Origin: an uncultured Lachnospiraceae bacterium
Lineage (GTDB): Bacteria; Bacillota; Clostridia; Lachnospirales; Lachnospiraceae
DNA length: 8,419 nucleotides
Direction: 5' to 3'
Assembly (NCBI GenBank): GCA_910583815.1
Contig: CAJTZB010000069.1
Location: 1 to 8,419, forward strand
Positions 1 through 6,357 of this stretch are shown here, in pieces. Under the pieces are notes generated by a model. It had not been told where the DNA came from. It ran no database searches and worked only from the letters and a program-made list of their open reading frames with translations. The translations under genes and the position numbers were made by a program. The stretch's first letter is position 1; the number at the start of each line of letters is the position of its first letter.

Positions 1-530
1 AGCTTCTTCCGCTCCATAAGGAGACTGGGGGACATGGCGCGACAGTGCTGTTTGGCTATCGGTATGCCATCGAAAACGGTGCGGATTATATTTTCCAGAC
101 CGATTCCGATGGGCAGACGCTGCCGCAGGAGTTTGCCGGGTTCTGGGAGATGCGCGCAGGTTATGATATGGTTATCGGGCACAGGAAGGGGAGGCAGGAC
201 GGTTTTTCCCGCGTCTTTGTCACAAAGGTGCTGAAGGCAGTTTGTCTGCTCTGTTTCCATGTGAAGGTGCAGGATGCTAACACCCCATTCCGGCTGATGA
301 AGGCGGAGAGTCTTAAAAAAGAGATTGTACTGATACCGGAGGGCTATAATCTGTCCAATGTTATCGTGTCGGTGCTGTTCATCAAGAAGGGATATAAGGT
401 AAAGTACCTCCCGATTACGTTCCGTCCAAGGCAGGGCGGCGTGAACTCCATCAACATGAAGAAGATTTTCCGTATCGGGAAGCAGGCGCTCAAGGATTTT
501 ATGGCAATCAATAAGATTATTCAGAATTAG
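1..530 (+). CDS. Glycosyltransferase family 2, polyprenyl-phosphate-sugar synthase type (5' end missing)
   Basis: The gene enters from the left edge: the frame is open from base 3 to the TAG at 528-530, giving 175 residues and no visible start. The GTG at 45 sits inside the conserved domain, so it is not the real start. The fragment carries the GT2 signature around residues 24-38 (ENGADYIFQTDSDGQ). Its D34-x-D36-G-Q motif normally binds the metal and nucleotide-sugar. A later RPRQGGVNS stretch (about residues 142-150) matches the conserved Arg/Gly/Ser tail of dolichol-phosphate-mannose-synthase-like enzymes. No hydrophobic helices follow the catalytic part, so it resembles the soluble DPM1 type rather than the GtrB/ArnC type with C-terminal membrane helices. 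Known for the family: transfer of a sugar from NDP-sugar to a polyprenyl phosphate on the cytoplasmic face. The sugar cannot be told. The next gene starts 11 nt downstream, which suggests a shared operon and pathway. Confidence 0.88.
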   Translation, partial: LLPLHKETGGHGATVLFGYRYAIENGADYIFQTDSDGQTLPQEFAGFWEMRAGYDMVIGHRKGRQDGFSRVFVTKVLKAVCLLCFHVKVQDANTPFRLMKAESLKKEIVLIPEGYNLSNVIVSVLFIKKGYKVKYLPITFRPRQGGVNSINMKKIFRIGKQALKDFMAINKIIQN

Positions 531-541
531 AAAGGATAGGG

Positions 542-2923
542 ATGTGCAGTATGGAAAAAAGTAAATCCTTTCCTATTATACAAGTGCTTTTGTTTTTGGT
601 GGCGTACTTAGCAGTGCTTTTAGTAGGCAACCATATGCTTGGCGAAGAATTTCAGGCAGTATTTCTTTGGTGGATAACGTTGGCAGCGCTTGGGCTTGTG
701 TGCTATCCGGTAGCGGGACTTTTATTTTCCGGTTTCCACGATGGAGGATTTCTGTTTTCAAAAGTGATTGGCGTTGCATTGCCTGGCTGGCTGATGTGGC
801 TGCTTTCTTCTCTGCACTGGGTGAAGTTCACAAGGATAAGCTGCTTGGCCGTTGTTGTGACCGTTGCTGCTGTCAATTTGGCGCTTTGGTTTCTGCTTCG
901 GGAAAAGGGGCCGCTTTCCTGTTGGAAAAAGAATGTCTGTGCGCCATCCCCGAGGGACGGAGGAAAACAGCTTACTTTGGCGCTTTTCTATGAACTGCTG
1001 TTTTTAATGCTGTTTCTTGCTGCGTGCTATATTAAATGCTTTAAGCCAGAGGCATATGGTACAGAGAAATTTATGGATTATGGCTTTATGACGTCCATGA
1101 TGCGTACGGATTATATGCCGCCGGAAGATTTTTGGTATTCTGGTACGAACCTCAATTATTATTATATGGGGCAGTACTTTGCGACATTTCTGACCAAGGT
1201 ATCGGGTGTTACGGTAAATGATGGGCATAACCTGGCACTTGCGATGCTGGCTGCTTTTTGCTTCATGCTTGTTTATTCGCTTCTCTATGAACTGACGACA
1301 CTTGCCGTAGGGGAGAAAAATAAAAACCGCAGGAAAAGGGCAGAGGCGCAGAAGTCAGAGTACCGTCCGGTCAGCGGCATAATTTCTGCGCCGCTTCCTC
1401 ATATCAGTGGCCTGCTTGGTGGAATGGCAGTGACTTTTGCTGGAAATATGCATTATACGATATTTGCCAAGGTTGTTCCGACGATTCAGGAAATGATAGG
1501 GATGGAAAAAGATTCCTACTGGTTTCCGAATGCTACGCGCTATATCGGCTATAATCCGCCGACAAATGACAAGACGATTCATGAGTTTCCGTCTTATTCG
1601 TTTGTACTTGGGGACTTGCATGCACATGTGACAAATATTATGTTTGTTTTGACGGTGGTCAGTATTTTGCTCGGCTTTCTGCTTTACCGCAAAAGCCGCA
1701 TGGAGGCAGTAAAGGAAGGAGGGCAGATTGAGAAGTTATCATGGCTTCGGGAAATTTTCCATCCGTCAGTCGTTGCAGTCGGATTTCTGATTGGTCTGTT
1801 CCACATGACGAATTATTGGGATTTTCCGATTTATTTTGTTGTTTCTGGTGCTGTTATTCTGTTCAGCAATGCAATTATTACAGGTTTCCGGAAAGAATCG
1901 TTGCTTTTGACAGCGTACCATGCAGCAGTCGTTGTAGTACTGATGCTTTTGGTATCGCTTCCGTTTAATATAAAATTTGATTCTATGGCGGGTGGAATTG
2001 CCATCTGTCTGAACCATACGCCGCTTTATCAGTTTGCGGTACTTTGGGGACTTCCGTTAATTGTGCTTATCTCCTATATACTGTTTTTGGTATTCGGACA
2101 AAAGATAGAAAAAAAATCCAAAGAAAAAGAACAGCCTGCCTTGTTCCGTTTTATTAATGGACTGGAACTTTCAGATTTATTTGTGCTTACCATTGGGCTT
2201 TGTGCGGCAGGGCTTGTACTGCTTCCGGAGCTGGTCTATGTCGTGGACATCTATTCCGGTGATTTTAAGCGTGCCAATACGATGTTTAAACTGACCTATC
2301 AGGCATTTATCCTGTTTGGGATTATGATGGGCTATGTGATTCCTAAATTTATTCTGCTTACTAAAAAAGCAGTTCCGTGTATCTGCGGGCTTTTGACAGG
2401 GTATCTTTTGCTTGGTACGGTCGGCTATCTTGGAACCTCAATAGAATCCTGGTTTGGAGATATTACAGACAGAAGCCGTTTTCAGGGTCTTGATTCTGCT
2501 GCATTTGTACAAAAAGAGTCACCGTCAGATGCGGAAGCGATTGCATGGATCAATGAAAATATTGAAGGAAGGCCGGTTATGTTGGAGGCAAACGGAGCGA
2601 GCTATACTTATTATCAAAGAGTATCGGTTCTGACCGGGCTGCCGACAGTAATTGGATGGGAAACACATGAGTGGCTTTGGAAAGATAGCTATGACCTTGT
2701 GAAAATGAGAGCGGAGGATGTCAAGACCATCTATACTTCTGAGGATTTGGAACAGGTAAAAAACCTGCTTGGTTTTTATCAGGTTCAATATGTATATATT
2801 GGCGGACAGGAGCATATCAAATATGCTGAAGAGGGCGGCGTAAACATAACAGGTCTTTGTTCGCTTGGCACAGTAGTGTTTGAGAATGGAGGGGTGATCA
2901 TTCTTCAAATAGGCAAAAACTAA
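542..2923 (+). CDS. DUF2298 / Chlor_Arch_YYY multi-membrane protein, probable GT-C-like glycosyltransferase
   Basis: This is a 793-residue, very hydrophobic protein with about 15 possible membrane helices (near 11-31, 37-61, 72-91, 99-119, 144-164, 228-254, 284-304, 363-383, 408-428, 430-447, 454-474, 496-518, 545-566, 588-606, 610-632) and a C-terminal soluble domain of about 160 residues. It has the hallmarks of DUF2298 (TIGR name Chlor_Arch_YYY): EKFMDY (175-180), NYYYMGQY (205-212), HEFPSYSFVLGDLHAH (347-362), NYWDFP (424-429), RANTMFK (577-583) and GLPTVIGWETHEW (699-711). Basic loops at 120-143, 257-273, 384-402 and 520-531 are probably cytoplasmic. That puts most of the conserved motifs outside, as expected for GT-C enzymes using lipid-linked sugars. 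The family's function is unknown to me; the transferase role is inferred from topology and from the GT2 gene just upstream. ATG 542 has AAAGG at 531-535 (6 nt spacer). ATG 551 is an alternative start, with AGGG at 538-541. Confidence 0.85.
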   Translation: MCSMEKSKSFPIIQVLLFLVAYLAVLLVGNHMLGEEFQAVFLWWITLAALGLVCYPVAGLLFSGFHDGGFLFSKVIGVALPGWLMWLLSSLHWVKFTRISCLAVVVTVAAVNLALWFLLREKGPLSCWKKNVCAPSPRDGGKQLTLALFYELLFLMLFLAACYIKCFKPEAYGTEKFMDYGFMTSMMRTDYMPPEDFWYSGTNLNYYYMGQYFATFLTKVSGVTVNDGHNLALAMLAAFCFMLVYSLLYELTTLAVGEKNKNRRKRAEAQKSEYRPVSGIISAPLPHISGLLGGMAVTFAGNMHYTIFAKVVPTIQEMIGMEKDSYWFPNATRYIGYNPPTNDKTIHEFPSYSFVLGDLHAHVTNIMFVLTVVSILLGFLLYRKSRMEAVKEGGQIEKLSWLREIFHPSVVAVGFLIGLFHMTNYWDFPIYFVVSGAVILFSNAIITGFRKESLLLTAYHAAVVVVLMLLVSLPFNIKFDSMAGGIAICLNHTPLYQFAVLWGLPLIVLISYILFLVFGQKIEKKSKEKEQPALFRFINGLELSDLFVLTIGLCAAGLVLLPELVYVVDIYSGDFKRANTMFKLTYQAFILFGIMMGYVIPKFILLTKKAVPCICGLLTGYLLLGTVGYLGTSIESWFGDITDRSRFQGLDSAAFVQKESPSDAEAIAWINENIEGRPVMLEANGASYTYYQRVSVLTGLPTVIGWETHEWLWKDSYDLVKMRAEDVKTIYTSEDLEQVKNLLGFYQVQYVYIGGQEHIKYAEEGGVNITGLCSLGTVVFENGGVIILQIGKN

Positions 2924-2930
2924 GGATGAA

Positions 2931-2936
2931 AAGGAG
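2931..2936 (+). promoter_or_regulatory. Ribosome binding site of the chemoreceptor gene
   Basis: AAGGAG lies 8 nt before ATG 2945 and favours that start. A second ATG at 2969 has a weaker AAGGGG-like stretch in front and would remove eight residues before the first membrane helix, so it cannot be excluded. Confidence 0.7.
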
Positions 2937-2944
2937 ACGGTAGT

Positions 2945-4663
2945 ATGGGGAAAGAAAAAGGGGTTAAGATGTCTATTAAAACAAGGCTTCTGTTGATTTC
3001 GGTATTGCCGGCGGCAATTTTAAGTATAATTTTAGCGCTGATTGCCGCCCTCAATATCCGTACCGGGATGCAGAAGGAAGCATTTCAGGGACTGCGTGGT
3101 GTGGCGATTTCGCTGCAGGAAATCTATGAATTTTCGGATCCTGGCAAGTATGTGATGAATGAGACCAACAATCTGTTAAAAAAAGGAAACCTTCCGGTCA
3201 GTGAAAACTATACCATTGTGGATAAAATAAAGCTGTTGACAGATTATGACGTGACGATTTTTTATGGGGATATGCGTGTGACAACTTCTTTAAAAAATGA
3301 GGTTGGCGTGCGTCTGGTTGGCACAAAGGCTTCTGAAGAAGTTGTTCAGGCGGTGCTTATGGATGGGGGAGAGTATTCAGATTCTGAAATAGAGATTAAT
3401 GGAAATCCATACTATGGATATTATGTGCCGCTGCAGCAGGACGGTGAAATAATTGGCATGGTATTCGCCGGTCTTCCAAGCGGTGAAGTTAATGCCTTTA
3501 TCCTCCAGAAAATTTATATGATTGCAGGTGTATCAGCAGGTGTTCTGTTTGTTGTGCTGTTTGCTGCGCTCTATTTTTCGATGCATATGGCGGGTGCTAT
3601 CAAGAAAGCGGACTATGTCATTGATGAGCTTGGAAGAGGGAATTTAAAAATTTCGGTGGATGAAAAGGCAAAAAAGAGACAGGACGAGATTGGTTTTATG
3701 ACAAGGCAGCTTGAGGTGCTTGTGTCGGAACTGGACCGGATTATAACAAATGTAAAGAATTCCTCAGAACTGCTTTATAACAAAGGGAATTCCCTGCAGG
3801 AAATGGCACGGCAGACAAGCGATTCTACGGATGAAATCAGCCGCGCTGTAGAGGATGTCAGCAAGGGAGCCATGAGCCAGGCAGAGGAGACGGAAAAAGC
3901 ATCCAATAATGTGGAGGCAATTGGGACTATGATTACAGAAATTGCGGCGAGCATGGAGAAACTTGAGAGGACTTCTCAGGAGATGAAAGACGCAAATGAC
4001 GAATCTTCCGTTATTATTGGAGAACTCAGCCTGTCAAATGACAAAACAACAGAAGCAATTCGTAAAATCGGAGAACAGGTACATACTACAAACGATTCCG
4101 TTCAGGCAATACGCAAAGCGGTTGACTTGATTACATCCATTGCAAGCGAAACAAATCTGCTTTCCTTAAATGCAAGCATTGAAGCAGCAAGAGCGGGTGA
4201 TGCCGGAAGAGGATTTGCAGTTGTTGCCGCGGAAATACAGAAGCTTGCAGAAAATTCAAATAATTCTGCAGTAGAAATTGGAAGAATCATTGACCGGCTG
4301 TTGGCAGAGTCGGAGCAGACAGTGGCTATTATGGACGAGGTCGATGCGATTATAAAAGAACAGCGTGAAAAATTAAATCAGACAAAAGGAAAATTCAAAC
4401 GTGTGACAGAAGGCGTGAATTCTTCCAGACAGGAAGCGGAAGCAATCGCAGAACAGACGGCTTCCTGCGACGAGGCAAGAGCCGGCGTTATGGATGTGAT
4501 TCAGAACCTGTCGGCAATTTCGCAAGAAAATGCTGCAAATGCAGAAGAAACCAATGCTTCAATGGAGGAAATCAACGCGACATTAAACCTGCTTTCTGAA
4601 GAGACAAGAGAGCTGTTGGCATTATCGTCAGCTTTGGAAAAGGACATGGAGTTCTTTCATTAA
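2945..4663 (+). CDS. Methyl-accepting chemotaxis protein with single Cache-type sensor
   Basis: This 572-residue transmembrane chemoreceptor has membrane helix 1 at about 13-36 and an extracellular sensor at about 37-188. The sensor contains TIFYGDMRVTTSL (104-116), then RLVGTKAS and a PYYGYYVPL strand, which resembles single Cache 3 (sCache_3) domains. Helix 2 is at about 190-213, a HAMP domain at about 214-266, and a long helical signalling domain runs to the end. The hairpin tip that contacts CheA and CheW is intact (ETNLLSLNASIEAARAG, 402-418, followed by DAGRGFAVVAAE). Glu/Gln-rich helices on both sides could carry methylation sites. There is no C-terminal CheR/CheB-tethering pentapeptide; the protein ends in EFFH. 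The ligand cannot be read from sequence; this Cache class often binds small organic acids. It starts 21 nt after the DUF2298 gene with no terminator between, so co-transcription is likely. Confidence 0.95.
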   Translation: MGKEKGVKMSIKTRLLLISVLPAAILSIILALIAALNIRTGMQKEAFQGLRGVAISLQEIYEFSDPGKYVMNETNNLLKKGNLPVSENYTIVDKIKLLTDYDVTIFYGDMRVTTSLKNEVGVRLVGTKASEEVVQAVLMDGGEYSDSEIEINGNPYYGYYVPLQQDGEIIGMVFAGLPSGEVNAFILQKIYMIAGVSAGVLFVVLFAALYFSMHMAGAIKKADYVIDELGRGNLKISVDEKAKKRQDEIGFMTRQLEVLVSELDRIITNVKNSSELLYNKGNSLQEMARQTSDSTDEISRAVEDVSKGAMSQAEETEKASNNVEAIGTMITEIAASMEKLERTSQEMKDANDESSVIIGELSLSNDKTTEAIRKIGEQVHTTNDSVQAIRKAVDLITSIASETNLLSLNASIEAARAGDAGRGFAVVAAEIQKLAENSNNSAVEIGRIIDRLLAESEQTVAIMDEVDAIIKEQREKLNQTKGKFKRVTEGVNSSRQEAEAIAEQTASCDEARAGVMDVIQNLSAISQENAANAEETNASMEEINATLNLLSEETRELLALSSALEKDMEFFH

Positions 4664-4704
4664 AAGATTAACACAAAAAGGAAATTTTCCGACAAAAGAT
4701 ACCA

Positions 4705-4733
4705 GCGTATTTTTTACTTTCCGGTAGATACTA
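4705..4733 (+). promoter_or_regulatory. Candidate sigma-G promoter, distal, for the spore protein gene
   Basis: GCGTA (4705-4709) and GATACTA (4727-4733) are 17 nt apart. They resemble the sigma-G pattern G-C/A-ATA and CATNMTA with one mismatch in each box. A start from here would give a leader of about 120 nt. It competes with the proximal candidate at 4783-4810; both are judged by eye only. Confidence 0.3.
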
Positions 4734-4750
4734 TTGGCGTAACTTAACTA

Positions 4751-4793
4751 CGGACGATAATCCAAAAGCGAAAAAGGCAGCGGATTATAACCG
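4751..4793 (+). repeat. Inverted repeat in the spore-protein leader
   Basis: ATAATCC (4757-4763) pairs perfectly with GGATTAT (4782-4788) across an 18-nt loop. An outer CGG (4751-4753) can pair with CCG (4791-4793) past a small internal loop. It is AT-rich and followed by only four T residues, so it is a poor terminator. It could be a leader structure or a binding site, or it may be chance. Confidence 0.3.
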
Positions 4794-4810
4794 GGTTTTG
4801 ATGCAAACTA
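4783..4810 (+). promoter_or_regulatory. Candidate sigma-G promoter, proximal, for the spore protein gene
   Basis: GATTA (4783-4787) and CAAACTA (4804-4810) resemble sigma-G boxes, with one mismatch each, but the 16-nt spacer is one or two bases short. Initiation near 4817 would give a leader of about 43 nt. That leader would begin almost directly with the small hairpin CCTGC-ATTCG-GCAGG (4820-4834), which could shield the mRNA 5' end. Forespore control is expected for this gene family; the exact promoter is uncertain. Confidence 0.33.
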
Positions 4811-4845
4811 ATTTATGGACCTGCATTCGGCAGGACACAAGAAAG

Positions 4846-4851
4846 GGAAGG
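4846..4851 (+). promoter_or_regulatory. Ribosome binding site that sets the spore protein start
   Basis: GGAAGG lies 8 nt before ATG 4860. It fixes the start there rather than at an in-frame non-ATG codon at 4815, which has no such site and would add residues unlike the family. Confidence 0.75.
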
Positions 4852-4859
4852 TATTGAAT

Positions 4860-5063
4860 ATGTCTAGAGGTAAAAATCGTGTAGAAGTTCCTGAAGCAAG
4901 AGAAGCAATGGATAAGTTTAAGATGGAGATTGCCGGTGAAATCGGCGTGCCGCTGACAAACGGTTACAATGGCAACTTAACAAGCGCTCAGAACGGCAGC
5001 GTAGGTGGCGAGATGGTTCGTCAGATGATTAAGCGTCAGGAAGAGACTTTGGCAGGCAAGTAG
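4860..5063 (+). CDS. Alpha/beta-type small acid-soluble spore protein (SASP)
   Basis: This 67-residue protein begins MSRGKNRVEVPEAREAMDKF and is of the usual SASP length. Known role: in the forespore these proteins coat DNA, shift it towards an A-like form and protect it from UV, heat and chemicals, then are degraded at germination to supply amino acids. The two family regions are visible. The first helix contains KMEIAGEIGVPL (21-32), including the Glu-Ile-Ala-x-Glu site where germination protease GPR normally cuts after the first Glu. The C-terminal DNA-binding helix contains SAQNGSVGGEMVRQMIKR (42-59), with the conserved NGSVGGE core. The loop between them (TNGYNGNLT) is clostridial in style. 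The gene stands alone, with its own possible sigma-G promoters in front and a strong terminator behind. Which ssp paralogue it is cannot be decided. Confidence 0.96.
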   Translation: MSRGKNRVEVPEAREAMDKFKMEIAGEIGVPLTNGYNGNLTSAQNGSVGGEMVRQMIKRQEETLAGK

Positions 5064-5107
5064 GAAGAGAGCCTGAAGGTAAAGCAAATGTAAGATGAAA
5101 AAAGTGG

Positions 5108-5146
5108 GGCGGAATACCGGAACCGGTGTTCTGCCTTGCTTTTTTT
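5108..5146 (+). terminator. Intrinsic terminator of the spore protein gene
   Basis: GGCGGAATACCGG (5108-5120) pairs with CCGGTGTTCTGCC (5123-5135) over 13 positions if two G-U pairs are allowed. In practice the innermost pair opens to give a four-base loop. A T-rich run follows (5136-5146, seven T at the end). It sits 44 nt after the SASP stop and separates this unit from rsmD. Confidence 0.92.
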
Positions 5147-5199
5147 AGATAAAAGGCATTGAGTAAAGAAAAGAGTATACGCTATAAGAGAAGAAATGG

Positions 5200-5228
5200 T
5201 TGAATTTTCTTAGAAGATACGATATACT
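5200..5228 (+). promoter_or_regulatory. Sigma-A promoter of the rsmD-coaD operon
   Basis: TTGAAT (5200-5205) and TATACT (5223-5228) are separated by exactly 17 nt, each one base from the housekeeping consensus TTGACA/TATAAT or close to it. Initiation near 5235 would leave a leader of about 40 nt before ATG 5275. It lies just behind the SASP terminator, as expected for a new transcription unit. Confidence 0.75.
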
Positions 5229-5274
5229 TATAGATGGGGGAGTTTAAGAATTTTTGAAGTTAGCAGGTGGGGTT

Positions 5275-5844
5275 ATGAGAGTAATTGCAGGAACAAGAAG
5301 GCATCTTTTATTAAAAACTGTGGAAGGGTTAGCAGTACGTCCAACAACAGACAGGACAAAAGAAACCTTATTCAATATATTGCAGCCGTATCTTGCAGAC
5401 TGCCGTTTTCTTGATTTGTTCAGCGGAAGCGGGGCAATTGCAATAGAAGCGTTGAGCCGTGGCGCAAAAGAAGCTGTTTTGGTGGAGCAGGCGGCAGATG
5501 CACTTGCATGTATCCGGGAAAATTTAAAGACAACAAAATTTACGGAGCAGGCAAGGGTTCTTCCAATGGATGTCCTAAGAGCAATCCAGCAGCTTAAGGC
5601 AGAGCATAAGAAATTTGATATTATTTTTATGGATCCGCCATACCGTCAGGGCTTGGAACAGCAGGTGCTTTCGCTGCTTGCTTCTTCTGAGCTGTTAGAA
5701 GAGGATACATGGATTATTGCGGAAGCTGCGTTAAAAACAGATTTTTCCTATTTGGACAAGTTTGGGCTTGAAATCTTCCGTGAAAAGTGTTACAAAAACA
5801 ATGAACATATTTTTATACAAAAAAAGCAGAAAGAACCTGCATAG
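5275..5844 (+). CDS. rsmD: 16S rRNA (guanine(966)-N2)-methyltransferase RsmD
   Basis: This 189-residue SAM-dependent enzyme methylates N2 of G966 in 16S rRNA of the assembling 30S subunit. Seen in order: the family N-terminus MRVIAGT; RPTTDRTKETLFNIL (22-36); SAM-binding motif I FLDLFSGSGAIAIEAL (45-60) with the following acidic VLVEQ (68-72); and the catalytic motif DPPY (120-123), which is typical of methyltransferases acting on exocyclic amino groups of bases. Length and layout match the family. ATG 5275 is chosen because the protein then begins exactly like its relatives and has AGGTGG at 5265-5270. A TTG at 5254 would add seven foreign residues. It is the first gene of an operon with coaD (24 nt downstream) under the promoter at 5200-5228. 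It corresponds to Bacillus ylbH. Confidence 0.96.
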   Translation: MRVIAGTRRHLLLKTVEGLAVRPTTDRTKETLFNILQPYLADCRFLDLFSGSGAIAIEALSRGAKEAVLVEQAADALACIRENLKTTKFTEQARVLPMDVLRAIQQLKAEHKKFDIIFMDPPYRQGLEQQVLSLLASSELLEEDTWIIAEAALKTDFSYLDKFGLEIFREKCYKNNEHIFIQKKQKEPA

Positions 5845-5868
5845 AGGCAGGGTAGGGCGTGAGGCTGC

Positions 5869-6357
5869 ATGAGGATTGGGATTTATCCGGGAAGCTTTGA
5901 TCCGGTGACAAGAGGACATTTAGATATTATTGACAGAGCTGCAAGGCTGGTAGACGAGCTGGTGATTGGAGTACTTGTCAATTCGTCGAAAAAACCACTG
6001 TTTTCTATGGAAGAGAGGGTAGACTTTATCAGACGAGTGACAAAGAACATCCCAAACATTACAGTAGAGGCATATGATGGGCTTTTGGTGGAGTTTGCAA
6101 AGAGCCGGAATGCCAGCGTGCTTGTCAGAGGGCTTCGTGCAGTCACGGATTTTGAATATGAGCTTCAGATTGCACAGACTAACCATAAACTGGATTCATC
6201 AATTGATACCGTATTTTTAACAACCAGTGTGGAGTATTCTTACGTGAGTTCCAGCATTGTCAGGGAAATTGCTTCCTATGGCGGCGACATACGGCAGTTT
6301 GTTCCGGAATGTATCGTAGATGATATTTATAAAAAAGCAGGGAGGAAACAGCCATGA
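5869..6357 (+). CDS. coaD: Pantetheine-phosphate adenylyltransferase (CoA biosynthesis)
   Basis: This 162-residue cytoplasmic enzyme makes dephospho-CoA and pyrophosphate from ATP and 4'-phosphopantetheine, the fourth step of CoA synthesis. The nucleotidyltransferase signature YPGSFDPVTRGH (6-17) contains the T-x-G-H ATP-binding motif. RGLRAVTDFEYELQIA (87-102) is the family's substrate-binding block, and SSSIVRE (127-133) corresponds to the ISSTxxR motif that holds the ATP phosphates. A lysine pair at 41-42 fits the catalytic Lys of the family. Length is normal. ATG 5869 is preceded by GAGG at 5861-5864, a rather short spacing. The gene follows rsmD by 24 nt, the widespread rsmD-coaD pairing, and its TGA overlaps the ATG of the next gene (ATGA, 6354-6357), suggesting translational coupling. 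It corresponds to Bacillus ylbI. Confidence 0.97.
   Translation: MRIGIYPGSFDPVTRGHLDIIDRAARLVDELVIGVLVNSSKKPLFSMEERVDFIRRVTKNIPNITVEAYDGLLVEFAKSRNASVLVRGLRAVTDFEYELQIAQTNHKLDSSIDTVFLTTSVEYSYVSSSIVREIASYGGDIRQFVPECIVDDIYKKAGRKQP

Noticed and set aside
45..530. GTG at 45 as start of the glycosyltransferase
   Set aside because: The frame is open to the left edge and the translated upstream codons fit the GT2 domain, so the gene is truncated by the window.
667..993. Plus-strand 108-residue open frame inside the DUF2298 gene
   Set aside because: It is a Cys/Arg-rich out-of-frame shadow with no recognisable domain, fully inside a well supported gene.
2525..2908. Minus-strand 127-residue open frame opposite the DUF2298 C-terminus
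   Set aside because: It is antisense to a conserved domain, has no family resemblance and shows low-quality composition.
4697..4742. Imperfect direct repeat GATAC...GCGTA before the SASP gene
   Set aside because: Two short, gapped copies only, in AT-rich DNA; not enough to claim an operator.
4815..5063. Longer SASP starting at 4815
   Set aside because: The start is a non-ATG codon without a ribosome binding site; ATG 4860 with GGAAGG gives the normal family N-terminus.
5836..5851. CCTGC/GCAGG hairpin around the rsmD stop, similar to the one at 4820-4834
   Set aside because: Only five base pairs, and the same words occur elsewhere by chance in this Gln/Ala-codon-rich sequence; not treated as a repeat family.
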